From NCBI RefSeq assembly GCF_002303885.1, contig NZ_MRCM01000001.1:372001-436000 (forward strand): DNA of 64,000 nucleotides, read 5' to 3'. A program made the position numbers and the translations under genes. Of the stretch, positions 1-8,224 are shown piece after piece (position 1 is the first letter of the stretch; each line of letters starts with the position of its first letter). The notes below the pieces were generated by a model. That model had not been told where the DNA came from and did no database searches. It saw only the letters and a list, made by a program, of their open reading frames with translations. This DNA comes from Flavobacterium sp. ACN2 (GTDB lineage Bacteria; Bacteroidota; Bacteroidia; Flavobacteriales; Flavobacteriaceae).

Positions 1-509
1 CCATAGTCTGGAAGTGCACCAATTTTACCTTTACTAACTATAATTCCGTCAAGTTTCTTTTCCCAATCATCACATTGATCAATTGTCAATTCGTTGGGGG
101 CAATTTTCTTAAGGTCATTAAAATAGTCATGCAGATTCTGTATAACATTTTTGTCAGTTATATAAATTCCGCACTCGTGGTTACTAACAAGCCCTCCGTT
201 TGTTAGATTGGCCGAAGTTATTATTGCAGCTCTTTTGTCGAAAATATAAACCTTACTATGAAGATTTTTAACTCCAAAAACACTTGCTTTTTTTTCAATA
301 CAAAATTTCAAACCACTTAAACTAGATACTTTCATCGCAAAATCTTGTAAATTGAATCGGGTAATCAATTCAAAGTTTTTATAATTAAAATCGCTTTCAA
401 TTTTTCTTAAAACTTGCTCCTTTACAAACGGTGAAATAATTTTTAGCTCTTTAGTATTTGGAAGTTCCTCAAGAAGTTTTTGGTACCAGTTTTTCAAATA
501 TAATTCCAT
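1..509 (-). CDS. PLD-like phosphodiesterase domain protein, 3' end cut by window
   Basis: An open frame of 169 codons begins with ATG at 507-509 and runs off the window, so the C terminus is missing. It contains the phospholipase D signature H-x-K-x4-D (HSKVYIFD) followed by SANLTNGG and an NHECG segment, as in PLDc_2 proteins that cut or rejoin phosphodiester bonds. Only one HxK motif is visible, so the enzyme would act as a dimer or the second motif lies beyond the edge. Proteins of this type include nucleases associated with restriction or helicase systems (family knowledge); a DNA-processing role is inference. It is followed on the same strand by two unknown genes, including a HEPN-motif protein, which suggests an accessory or defence patch. 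There is no signal peptide. Domain call fairly sure, role unsure. Confidence 0.75.
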   Translation of the reverse strand, partial: MELYLKNWYQKLLEELPNTKELKIISPFVKEQVLRKIESDFNYKNFELITRFNLQDFAMKVSSLSGLKFCIEKKASVFGVKNLHSKVYIFDKRAAIITSANLTNGGLVSNHECGIYITDKNVIQNLHDYFNDLKKIAPNELTIDQCDDWEKKLDGIIVSKGKIGALPDY

Positions 510-573
510 GCATCAAGTGTATTATATAATTCTTAAATTAGTGATGACATTAAAAAGAAACAATTCTGTAAAG

Positions 574-1233
574 TTAATTTGCTTTACTCCAAAATATCAA
601 ATCCAATAATTTTAAATCTGTTAACTTTTCGAAATTGATTATATTTTCTGAATCAAGGTTTTTTAAATCTCGTCTAATAACCTGGATTATTGACTGATTT
701 TCGTCACACCATTTTTTATATTGGGAGCTTATTATTAAAAATGATAAATAAAAACTTTCTTTATTTAATTTGAAATGATTTTTTATTGGATTGTCTAAAG
801 CACAATAAACATGAGGATTAAAAGTATGAACCAGTTTAGCGAAAAAAGAAGTTAAATCTGCAGATTGAAGTTTGTCTTTTCTTTTTAAAACAGCGGTTCT
901 AAAATTATCGAAATATAATTTTTCAATATCATTTTGTCGTATTAAATTCAAAATATCAATTTTCTTAGTCTCCAATCGATCTAAAAACTCATTATCAATA
1001 CCTTGCAGGGAGTATTGTGATTTAAACAGTTTAAAAAAATTATTACTTTTAAAATACAGTTCTTCATTATTAATCGTTTCGAAATAATAAATTTGAAATT
1101 TTCGAGATTTTGGGTTAACAATATTTTTAATAAGGTATTTATTTAGTACTTCATCAATTGTAGACAATTGTATTTCTTCGTGAATTTGTCTATATACTGA
1201 TTCTTTTAGATAATTGATGTATGATGTCTCCAT
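574..1233 (-). CDS. hypothetical protein, 219 aa
   Basis: I do not recognise this protein. It is a soluble, lysine- and asparagine-rich, mostly helical-looking sequence without signal peptide or membrane segment. The central part (HTFNPHVYCALDNPIKNHF, around residues 135-155) has the look of a compact helical domain, but I cannot name a family. It lies between a PLD-domain gene (64 bases downstream of its stop) and a HEPN-motif gene (53 bases upstream of its start), all on the minus strand, so the three may be co-transcribed. The strong AT bias matches the neighbours and is typical of flavobacterial accessory genes. Existence as a gene is likely from length and codon character; function unknown. 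Confidence 0.6.
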   Translation of the reverse strand: METSYINYLKESVYRQIHEEIQLSTIDEVLNKYLIKNIVNPKSRKFQIYYFETINNEELYFKSNNFFKLFKSQYSLQGIDNEFLDRLETKKIDILNLIRQNDIEKLYFDNFRTAVLKRKDKLQSADLTSFFAKLVHTFNPHVYCALDNPIKNHFKLNKESFYLSFLIISSQYKKWCDENQSIIQVIRRDLKNLDSENIINFEKLTDLKLLDLIFWSKAN

Positions 1234-1286
1234 TTTTATAAAATGCTGGTAAAATTATAGACTATGAATAGAAAAAGTGTGAAAAC

Positions 1287-2393
1287 CTACGAAAGCCATT
1301 TTTTTTCTAATTCTTTTAAATGCTTTTCATCTTGTAAAGCTACATCATAAAGCGTTTGATATTCAAACCTCCCCAAATAGTCTGCTCCTTTCTTAGTTTC
1401 ATGACAAACCTGCCAAATAATTTTAGATGCATCAATTGTTAACCTTGAGAACTCTTCAGCCTTTAAAACCCATTCATCAGGTTTGATCCAAATTTTAGTT
1501 TTCTCCGGAGAATTATGGACCGCAGAATTTCTTAGCTCTTCATATGTAGCAAAAATTGTTTTAAAAGGTTCCTTTATTTGGTAATCATCAGAAAGTATAA
1601 TTTTTGCCTTTTTATCTGATCTTACAATTTTTTGAAAAGCTTCTATTTTGTATTTCAAATTTAAAAACCTGCCATTCTTTGAACCTCTTAAAATATCTTT
1701 TTCGTTTTCAGTCAGTTCATTTTTTCGTCTATAATAAATATCAAAGCCAATACTATTTATGTAGCATTCGAAAAATGAATAAAATGAAATAATTGTCAAT
1801 CTGCTGTAAAACGATATTTCACTTTTGATTGTGTTCAAATCGGTTAGAGTTTCATTATCAAACTTAATTGCACCCTTTTCTTTGAAATCATTTTTTTGTT
1901 CCTCTCCAAAGTGTTTTAAAAGAAATAAATACTTTTGTGCCTTAGAAAGACATTTAAAGGCATCTCTTAGTAAAAAGTGTTCTTCAATATCTCCTTTCCC
2001 TTTATGAATTGCCAAACCAATTTTAAAATGATAAGGATAATAATCATACTTGTAATAATTTTTCAGGTCAATAAACTCCTCTAACCAGCCAATAAATATA
2101 CCATTACTTAAAATCTCTTTATCAGTTTTAAATAGACCATTCCATTCTGTTGCTATAATTCGAAAATCAACCTTTTTTAAATATTTATCCTTTACCAGAC
2201 AATGATATGAATTTAATTTTTCGTCATACGCTGGTAATTTTTCATTTATTTCATTGAGTGAAGATTCTTTTATGAATTCATAAAAACTCTGACTAAATGA
2301 ATTGAACTCATCAAAATCAATTTCAGCACAAAAAGATGCCATTAATTGTAGGTAAATTGTAAAATCCCAAACTCGATTAATTTCTTCTTCCAT
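1287..2393 (-). CDS. HEPN-motif protein, 368 aa
   Basis: A soluble protein of 368 residues with no signal peptide. Near the C terminus is the sequence LRNSAVHN, which gives the R-x4-H motif (R288, H293) of HEPN domains; the preceding helix (FYSFFECYINSIG, about 204-216) resembles the first HEPN helix with its conserved acidic/aromatic residues. HEPN proteins are often metal-independent RNases in toxin-antitoxin, abortive-infection and CRISPR systems (family knowledge). The N-terminal 190 residues are unrecognised. The gene starts 41 bases from the left inverted repeat of an IS6 element, so its promoter region may have been altered by the insertion. A defence or toxin role is inference from motif and neighbours; no antitoxin-like partner is evident. 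Confidence 0.6.
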   Translation of the reverse strand: MEEEINRVWDFTIYLQLMASFCAEIDFDEFNSFSQSFYEFIKESSLNEINEKLPAYDEKLNSYHCLVKDKYLKKVDFRIIATEWNGLFKTDKEILSNGIFIGWLEEFIDLKNYYKYDYYPYHFKIGLAIHKGKGDIEEHFLLRDAFKCLSKAQKYLFLLKHFGEEQKNDFKEKGAIKFDNETLTDLNTIKSEISFYSRLTIISFYSFFECYINSIGFDIYYRRKNELTENEKDILRGSKNGRFLNLKYKIEAFQKIVRSDKKAKIILSDDYQIKEPFKTIFATYEELRNSAVHNSPEKTKIWIKPDEWVLKAEEFSRLTIDASKIIWQVCHETKKGADYLGRFEYQTLYDVALQDEKHLKELEKKWLS

Positions 2394-2434
2394 ATTTAAT
2401 TATTTCTTGTAAATTCTTTTTAAAAGTATAAACT

Positions 2435-3208
2435 GGTTCTGTCGCATCTGTCAGAATCAAATATAAGAATTTAAGTGATTTAAAATTTAGCACGCCAGTT
2501 TACAGAATGATTTAAACATAGATTTCCCGGGTTTGACCATCTGATTCTTTCTTAGCATATGCACAACTTCAATTCCACTCAATGTTCGTTTTGCCGATTC
2601 AAAACTTTTAAAACCTAACCCGTTTTGTATTCGCCATTTTATAAATCGATGGTCTTGTTCTACAATATTGTTGAGATATTTACACTGCCGGATTTTAATC
2701 TTTGAGAATGAACGTTTGTTATATACTTTGATCGCTGCGATATTAGAACCGCTTTTATCAATGTTTATTACTGTTGGCCGCCAATTATTACCAATTGCTT
2801 TAATTAGAAAAGACTGAGCGCTCATTCTCTGTCTTTTTCTGGTCAAAAGAAAGTCAACCGTATTGCCTAATTTATCTACTGCCCTATATAAATAACACCA
2901 AATACCTTTTACTTTGATGTAGGTCTCATCCAATCTCCAACTCGCCCCCACTTTGCCTTTTCTCTTCTTCATCTCTGCCTCAAGCAAAGGTGCAAACTTA
3001 TAAACCCAACGCTGAATCGTGGCATGATCCACAATGACTCCTCTAATCTTCATTAGTTCTTCAATATCACGGTAACTAAGTGTAAATCTTAGCTTGAAAT
3101 ATACTGCCTGAAGAATTATGTATTTTGGATAACAATGACCTTTAGTATTCATCTTTTGATCGGTTTAAAATTCTAAAGATAAAAGTTATTCCCAGATGCG
3201 ACAGAACC
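2435..3208 (-). mobile_element. IS6-family insertion sequence, complete
   Basis: A 774-bp element bounded by perfect 16-bp inverted repeats: GGTTCTGTCGCATCTG at 2435-2450 and its reverse complement at 3193-3208. The only gene inside is an IS6-type transposase on the minus strand. The ends GGTTCTG and the size agree with the IS6/IS26 family (family knowledge). The flanking 8-mers (TATAAACT left, CAAATTTA right) do not match, so no target duplication is visible; this is common when IS6 elements move by cointegrate formation or when the flanks have been rearranged. It separates the accessory patch on the left from the DUF389/NhaA region on the right. Confidence 0.9.
2487..3152 (-). CDS. IS6-family transposase (DDE)
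   Basis: A 221-residue transposase filling the insertion sequence. The DDE triad is readable: D75 in WRLDETY, D132 in INIDKSG and E165 in NNIVEQDHR, with the conserved lysine-arginine context (DHRFIKWR) after the glutamate. The N terminus (LSYRDIEELMKIRGV, DHATIQRWVYKF) is the helix-turn-helix that binds the terminal repeats. Length is near the 220-240 residues normal for IS6/IS26 transposases, and the reading frame is intact, so the element could be active. There is one gene and no passenger. Family assignment sure. Confidence 0.93.
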   Translation of the reverse strand: MNTKGHCYPKYIILQAVYFKLRFTLSYRDIEELMKIRGVIVDHATIQRWVYKFAPLLEAEMKKRKGKVGASWRLDETYIKVKGIWCYLYRAVDKLGNTVDFLLTRKRQRMSAQSFLIKAIGNNWRPTVINIDKSGSNIAAIKVYNKRSFSKIKIRQCKYLNNIVEQDHRFIKWRIQNGLGFKSFESAKRTLSGIEVVHMLRKNQMVKPGKSMFKSFCKLAC

Positions 3209-3223
3209 CAAATTTAAACTCCT

Positions 3224-3442
3224 ATGAAAAAATTTCAAATTAAAAAAACAGAGCACGGAAAATGGCTTGTATCTCACAACGAAGTTCCCAAATTCAGCTG
3301 TATTTTTGAAGATAAGAAATTCAATTACGACAGAACAATCATCGGCCTTTTAGATCCAGCAGGTGATCCAGAAGAAATACAGCTTTTGCAAAAAATGGAA
3401 AAATGGCTCAAAGAATACCACAAGGATAAAATTAATGGATAA
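3224..3442 (+). CDS. small hypothetical protein, 72 aa
   Basis: A short, lysine-rich soluble protein starting only 15 bases outside the right end of the IS6 element. The N-terminal half (KWLVSHNEVPKFSCIFEDKKFNYDR) could form a small beta fold; the C-terminal third is a charged helix. I do not recognise the family. Because the IS abuts the start codon, any native promoter has been displaced and expression would depend on the element end. It is plausible as a real but now isolated gene. Confidence 0.45.
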   Translation: MKKFQIKKTEHGKWLVSHNEVPKFSCIFEDKKFNYDRTIIGLLDPAGDPEEIQLLQKMEKWLKEYHKDKING

Positions 3443-3534
3443 TAAGCCGCTGCACTAATTAATCTGTTTGAAATCCATACCTGTTATTAAAATAAATCTT
3501 ATCTTTAAATACAGCGATCACAGCAGTAACCCTA

Positions 3535-4950
3535 ATGCAGACAATCATGAGAAAAATTACTGATATTCTGAATCTTAGAGAAGGAGAAGACGACAGAGAA
3601 AAAACACTGCAGACCGTTAAAAAAAACATTTCCTTTAAAGGAGCCAATCTTTGGATACTGGCCTGCGCCATAATTGTGGCTTCTGTGGGGCTCAATGTAA
3701 ACTCTACAGCTGTTATCATCGGTGCGATGCTCATCTCCCCTCTGATGGGGCCTATTGTAGGGGCTGGTTTTGCCCTGGGCATTTATGACTTTTCACTGCT
3801 TAAAAAATCACTCAAAAACCTGCTCAATGCAACGGTTGTGAGTCTGGCGGTCTCCACGCTTTATTTTTATCTGAGTCCTTTCAAGGATGTGCAGTCGGAG
3901 CTACTGGCGAGAACCTCCCCGAACATTTACGATATTCTTATCGCTTTTTTTGGAGGTGTTGTCGGGGTCATTGCCGTTACGCGGTCAGAGAAAGGAAATC
4001 CTATTCCCGGAGTAGCTATTGCAACGGCATTGATGCCGCCTTTATGCACCGCAGGATATGGGATTGCAACTGCCCAGTGGAGCTTTTTTCTAGGAGCTTT
4101 CTACCTGTATTGCATCAACTGCGTTTTTATCGGTATCGCTACTTTTCTAATTATTAAATACCTGAATTATGCTGCTGTTAAACAGGTGGATGAAAAACAC
4201 CAGCAAAGGGTGAAGTATATTATTGCTTTTCTCATTACTGCCATGCTCGTTCCCAGCAGTTATCTCGCCTACTCCCTATACAGGGAACAGCAGTTTAAAA
4301 AAAATGCAGAGCTTTTTGTTGACAGTGAGTTCAGCAGCAAGGGTTATACGGTGGTTTATAAAAAGACGGATTTTAACGCGAAGCAGAAAAAACTCGAACT
4401 TGCTTTCTTATCGAAACGATTTTCCGATAAGGAGATTCAGAGCCTTAAAAGCAGACTCAACAGCAATAAGTACCTTGCCGGCACCAGCCTTCGCATCAGA
4501 CAGGACAGCACCGACCGCTTTAACGACATAAAAGGCGATATCTTAAATCAGATCAAGAGCAGCGAGAATGAAATGAATGTAAAGGATGTTAAAATAATCC
4601 AGCTGGAAAAAGAGCTGGCAAAAAACAAATTTGACAACAAACAGCTTTTAAAAGAAATAAGAACCTTATTTCCTGATGTCCATTCGCTTTCCATTGCCAA
4701 AAACACTTTAGTGAATTATAAAGACAGCACCTCAACGATCACCGCTGTAATTTACGATGCCTCAAAAAACCTAACAGCAGAAGACAGTGAAAAACTGACC
4801 AAATGGCTCAATGAACGTCTTTTAGTGAAAGATGCCGCATTGTTTAAAAGACAGTTAGCCCTTAAGAAGAATCAACAAAAAACTACTGCTGCTGTTTCTT
4901 TTTATTATACCAGCTCAGCAATACAAAACCTGATACCCCAGCCAGTATAG
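3535..4950 (+). CDS. DUF389 domain membrane protein
   Basis: A 471-residue inner-membrane protein. The hydrophobic N-terminal half has the DUF389 hallmarks: LWILACAIIVASVGLNVNS, then AVIIGAMLISPLMGPIVG and the later GNPIPGVAIATALMPPL. About six to seven membrane segments fill residues 40-250. The C-terminal 220 residues are soluble with a coiled-coil-like stretch (about 330-390). The function of DUF389 proteins is not established. The start at 3535 gives MQTIMRK; a second ATG four codons on (MRKITDIL) may be the true start. Its 3' end overlaps that of nhaA on the other strand by 68 bases. Confidence 0.85.
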   Translation: MQTIMRKITDILNLREGEDDREKTLQTVKKNISFKGANLWILACAIIVASVGLNVNSTAVIIGAMLISPLMGPIVGAGFALGIYDFSLLKKSLKNLLNATVVSLAVSTLYFYLSPFKDVQSELLARTSPNIYDILIAFFGGVVGVIAVTRSEKGNPIPGVAIATALMPPLCTAGYGIATAQWSFFLGAFYLYCINCVFIGIATFLIIKYLNYAAVKQVDEKHQQRVKYIIAFLITAMLVPSSYLAYSLYREQQFKKNAELFVDSEFSSKGYTVVYKKTDFNAKQKKLELAFLSKRFSDKEIQSLKSRLNSNKYLAGTSLRIRQDSTDRFNDIKGDILNQIKSSENEMNVKDVKIIQLEKELAKNKFDNKQLLKEIRTLFPDVHSLSIAKNTLVNYKDSTSTITAVIYDASKNLTAEDSEKLTKWLNERLLVKDAALFKRQLALKKNQQKTTAAVSFYYTSSAIQNLIPQPV

Positions 4951-6064
4951 AAGCAGTAAGTATCGCAAATTTCGCCTCATTCTGATAGGCCTGCTCCTGA
5001 AAAGACAACAGCGCTATAAAGATGGACATCGTAAAGCCGATTCCGCCTAAAAGCCCCAGTCCCAGCACATGAGTCCATGTCGTCTGAGCAGGCAGATCAG
5101 CTGCCCTGATTTTTACCGAGAACCAAGACATTACAAAGATGCCGATGGGTTTGCCCAGGAAAAGCCCCAGAATAATTCCAAGTCCAAGATTACCGGTTAG
5201 TCCCTGCAGCATTTCGGATTCAAAAGCAATGTTAGTATTGGCCAGTGCAAAAACAGGCATGATGATAAAATTTACCGGACGAGCCAAAGCATGTTCCAGC
5301 TTTTCCAAAGGGGAATCCGTTTCTTCTTCGTTAGTGGGAAGCGTTAAGGCCGTAAGCACTCCGGCTATCGTGGCATGAACGCCTGAATGGTGTATAAAAT
5401 ACCACATCACCGCACCGGGCAGGAGATAAAAAAACAAATTCTTAACACCCAAGCGGTTAAAAATCATAAGCAGTACAAATATACCCCCTGCATAAACCAG
5501 ATACAGAAAATGAAGTTCCGAGGAATAAAAAACCGCGATAACCAAAATGGCAATCAGATCATCCACAATGGCCAGAGCGGCAAGAAATATCTTAAGCCCT
5601 GATGGAACCTTATCTCCTAAAAGGGAAAGTATTCCAAGAGCAAAAGCAATATCGGTTGCCATAGGGATTCCCCATCCTTTGGCAGTATCAGGACTTTGTC
5701 CGTTAAAAAGAAAGTAAATCAATGCGGGAACCATGACCCCTCCAACAGCTGCCAGCACCGGCAGGGCCGCATGGCGAAGAGATGAAAGCTCACCTTCTAT
5801 CACTTCCCTCTTGATTTCAAGGCCTACCAGCAGAAAAAAAACAGCCATCAAGCCATCGTTGATCCATAGCAGCACCGGATACCGCAGCTGCAGGCCCGCT
5901 GCTTCAAATCCCAAAGGATACCCCAGCAAATCATTAAAATGTACTCCGAGCCCAGTATTGGCCATTATAAGAGAAACCAGCACACAAATTAAAAGCAGAA
6001 TCCCTCCTGCTGCGGAAGATTGGAAAAAATGTACGAAAATTTTGAGATTTATAAGTTTTGCCAT
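4883..6064 (-). CDS. nhaA: Na+/H+ antiporter NhaA
   Basis: A 393-residue inner-membrane antiporter that exchanges internal Na+ for external H+, protecting against salt and alkaline stress. Diagnostic stretches are SLRHAALPVLAAVGGVMVPALIY, GWGIPMATDIAFALG and the paired aspartates in LAIVDDLIAI that bind the ion (family knowledge, Asp163/164 of the E. coli protein). About twelve membrane segments are visible. I chose the ATG at 6062-6064 (MAKLINLKIF) because the 22 residues upstream (MLVHFYAWIFFGIL...) are not part of the family; the longer frame would begin at 6130. It converges on the DUF389 gene with overlapping 3' ends. Confidence 0.93.
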   Translation of the reverse strand: MAKLINLKIFVHFFQSSAAGGILLLICVLVSLIMANTGLGVHFNDLLGYPLGFEAAGLQLRYPVLLWINDGLMAVFFLLVGLEIKREVIEGELSSLRHAALPVLAAVGGVMVPALIYFLFNGQSPDTAKGWGIPMATDIAFALGILSLLGDKVPSGLKIFLAALAIVDDLIAILVIAVFYSSELHFLYLVYAGGIFVLLMIFNRLGVKNLFFYLLPGAVMWYFIHHSGVHATIAGVLTALTLPTNEEETDSPLEKLEHALARPVNFIIMPVFALANTNIAFESEMLQGLTGNLGLGIILGLFLGKPIGIFVMSWFSVKIRAADLPAQTTWTHVLGLGLLGGIGFTMSIFIALLSFQEQAYQNEAKFAILTASILAGVSGFVLLSWYNKKKQQQ

Positions 6065-6533
6065 TGAACAAAAATAGGCATTAGGGCTTAAAATGCCAAA
6101 GAAGATCCATGCATAAAAATGAACCAGCATCCGGTATTATGAATAATGCCAGTTAGGACCAATCACGTAAGTAAGATTATTTTGCAAAGGCACACTAATT
6201 AGCCCCTCTGCTGTCAACGGGCACCGGCTGGGTATCCCGTTCATTTTATCCGGTCTTTTCATCATCAGCCCTTATATAAAAAAGCCTGCTTTTAAGAGCT
6301 GATATGCAAAAGGCATTGATAAGACCTGGATTGGAACCATACTTCATATTAGCAATTGGTGCCCAGCTTTTCATTTTCTTTAAAACGGCCGGCTTTTGAT
6401 AAAAAAAGACAAGGCATAATCTCTATTTATTTGCCAATTCATAATATGGGGGCTAAAAATAAATGATTTTTTTTAATAAATTGCCTAAAAAATCCCAAAT
6501 TACCATTTGGCATAAATTAGTAAATCACAGTGA
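6065..6533. other. intergenic region upstream of nhaA and the efflux operon
   Basis: About 470 bases without a convincing reading frame. It must carry the promoter of nhaA (minus strand) and leads into the efflux promoter. I see no repeat of families A or B and no stable terminator. Confidence 0.6.
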
Positions 6534-6564
6534 TTGTTTTTATAAAATTCTTTATCTAAATTTG
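6534..6564 (+). promoter_or_regulatory. flavobacterial promoter of the efflux locus
   Basis: TTG at 6534-6536, then exactly 20 bases, then TAAATTTG at 6557-6564: a full match to the flavobacterial -33/-7 consensus (TTG, 17-23 bases, TAnnTTTG). The ATG at 6573 lies 8 bases beyond the -7 box, so the transcript would have almost no leader. Confidence 0.75.
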
Positions 6565-6572
6565 TATTTCCT

Positions 6573-6962
6573 ATGAAAAAATGGTTTGCTAGTTTTACCC
6601 TGTCACTTGTTGTCCTGTTAATGGGATATGGCAGTGTATATACAAGCAGCAGCCAATTCTCAGAGAAAAAACCGCACCCTGCAGCACTTCGGGAAATAAA
6701 GTCCGATACGGGAGCTTATCTGGCTAAAAGACATTCTGTTGAAACCTTCAAAAGAAAATGCTGTCTTTTAGATAATGAAGAAAATGAAGAAAATTTTTCC
6801 ACCATTCAAAAACAGCTTGTAAAAAGCAGCTGCTTTTTACATTTCCTGTGCCGCAATAAATTTGCAGTGTGTCCTGCCTTTAACAAAAAGGCTAATAACT
6901 TTAAAATTTTCGCCTTACTTTCTAATAAAGTATACCTTCGATTTCAAGTTTTCAGAATTTGA
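6573..6962 (+). CDS. small exported protein ahead of RND efflux operon
   Basis: A 129-residue protein with a clear N-terminal hydrophobic signal (KKWFASFTLSLVVLLMGYG) followed by a polar, basic region with several cysteines (KRKCCLLDN, SSCFLHFLCRNKFAVCP). I do not recognise the family. It sits directly behind a strong consensus promoter and 158 bases before the adaptor gene, so it is probably the first gene of the efflux transcript. It could be an exported accessory or sensor, or a leader-type ORF; this is inference. The near-leaderless start (8 bases after the -7 box) is unusual. Confidence 0.55.
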   Translation: MKKWFASFTLSLVVLLMGYGSVYTSSSQFSEKKPHPAALREIKSDTGAYLAKRHSVETFKRKCCLLDNEENEENFSTIQKQLVKSSCFLHFLCRNKFAVCPAFNKKANNFKIFALLSNKVYLRFQVFRI

Positions 6963-7120
6963 TTTTTTATCCTAAGTAGTCACAAACTATTTCCAATTTA
7001 CCGTTTTATCCTTTGCCGGCAGATGATTTCTCTAAGCCGGCAAACGGATGCGGAATACTTCAGCCTTATTTAAGGCTGTTAAAAAAATCAAAATCATTAC
7101 GTTTTAATTCTGAAATTATT

Positions 7121-8203
7121 ATGAAAAGAATTTTCATGCTCATGTCTTTATGTGCATTAGTTTTTGCAGGCTGCAACTCTAAAAAAGAAGGAGAAAAAGA
7201 GCAAAAAACCAAATTTCTGGTTACGAATCCAATTGAAAAAGATACTACCATTACAAAAGATTATGTATCGCAGATACACTCTATTCAACATATCGAAATA
7301 AGAGCGCAAGAGCGCGGTTACCTTGAAAAAATTTATGTAGATGAAGGACAAATGGTTAAAAAAGGCCAGCTGTTGTTTAAAATTATGCCTGCGCTTTATG
7401 AAGCCGAATTAAAAAAATCTAAAGCAGAAGTAAGTTTCAGCTCAATAGAATACCAAAATGCTAAAAAATTAGCTGACGAAAAAGTGGTTTCTCCAAATGA
7501 ACTGGCAATGGCAAAAGCCAAACTGGAAAAAGCAAATGCTGAAATGGCCTTAAGCAAAGTTCATCTTCAGTTTACAGAAATCAGAGCGCCTTTTGACGGA
7601 ATCATCGATAAATTTCATGTCCGTCAGGGAAGTTTAGTTGATGAAGGCGAACTGCTTACAGAATTGGCAGACAACAGTTCAATGTGGGTATATTATAATG
7701 TTCCGGAATCTGAATATTTAGATTATCAGGAAAAAGCAGGAAAAAATGGTAAAATGAAAGTTTATTTATTGATGGCCAACAATAAAAAATTCCAATATCC
7801 CGGAGTTGTAGAAACCATTGAAGCCGATTTTGATAATGAAACAGGAAATATTCCTTTTAGAGCTGTTTTTCCAAATCCAAAAAGATTGTTACGACACGGG
7901 GAAACCGGAAGCATCCAGATGCCGATAGAACTGAAAAATGCTATGCTGATACCTCAGAAAGCAACTTTTGAGGTTTTAGACAAAAAATATGTATATGTAA
8001 TTGATAAAAACAATGCAGTAAAATCGAGAGAGGTTGTTATTGCTGCCGAAATGCCTCACCTATTTGTAATAAAAGAAGGTTTGTCGATTCATGATAAAAT
8101 ACTTTTAGAGGGACTTCGTCTTGTAAAAGAAAATCAAAAAATAGACTACGAAGTTTTAAAACCCGAATCGGTTATGTCCAACTTAGAACTGTATGCGGAA
8201 TAA
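7121..8203 (+). CDS. RND efflux periplasmic adaptor, lipoprotein
   Basis: The membrane-fusion subunit of a tripartite RND exporter, linking pump and outer-membrane channel in the periplasm. 360 residues: signal peptide with lipobox LVFAGC (Cys18), barrel-sandwich half (IRAQERGYLEKIYVDEGQMVKKGQLLFKI), a helical hairpin (about 90-145), the second lipoyl half (EIRAPFDGIIDKFHVRQGSLVDEGELL) and beta-barrel/membrane-proximal domains. The ATG at 7121 is chosen because it begins the signal peptide; the frame is open upstream to 7013 without sense. The pump gene follows after 21 bases, so they are one operon. Confidence 0.92.
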   Translation: MKRIFMLMSLCALVFAGCNSKKEGEKEQKTKFLVTNPIEKDTTITKDYVSQIHSIQHIEIRAQERGYLEKIYVDEGQMVKKGQLLFKIMPALYEAELKKSKAEVSFSSIEYQNAKKLADEKVVSPNELAMAKAKLEKANAEMALSKVHLQFTEIRAPFDGIIDKFHVRQGSLVDEGELLTELADNSSMWVYYNVPESEYLDYQEKAGKNGKMKVYLLMANNKKFQYPGVVETIEADFDNETGNIPFRAVFPNPKRLLRHGETGSIQMPIELKNAMLIPQKATFEVLDKKYVYVIDKNNAVKSREVVIAAEMPHLFVIKEGLSIHDKILLEGLRLVKENQKIDYEVLKPESVMSNLELYAE

Positions 8204-8224
8204 CCGAATCTAAAAGAAAAAGAA

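Noticed and set aside
5387..5602. 71-codon plus-strand frame inside nhaA
   Set aside because: Shadow of the antiporter gene on the opposite strand.
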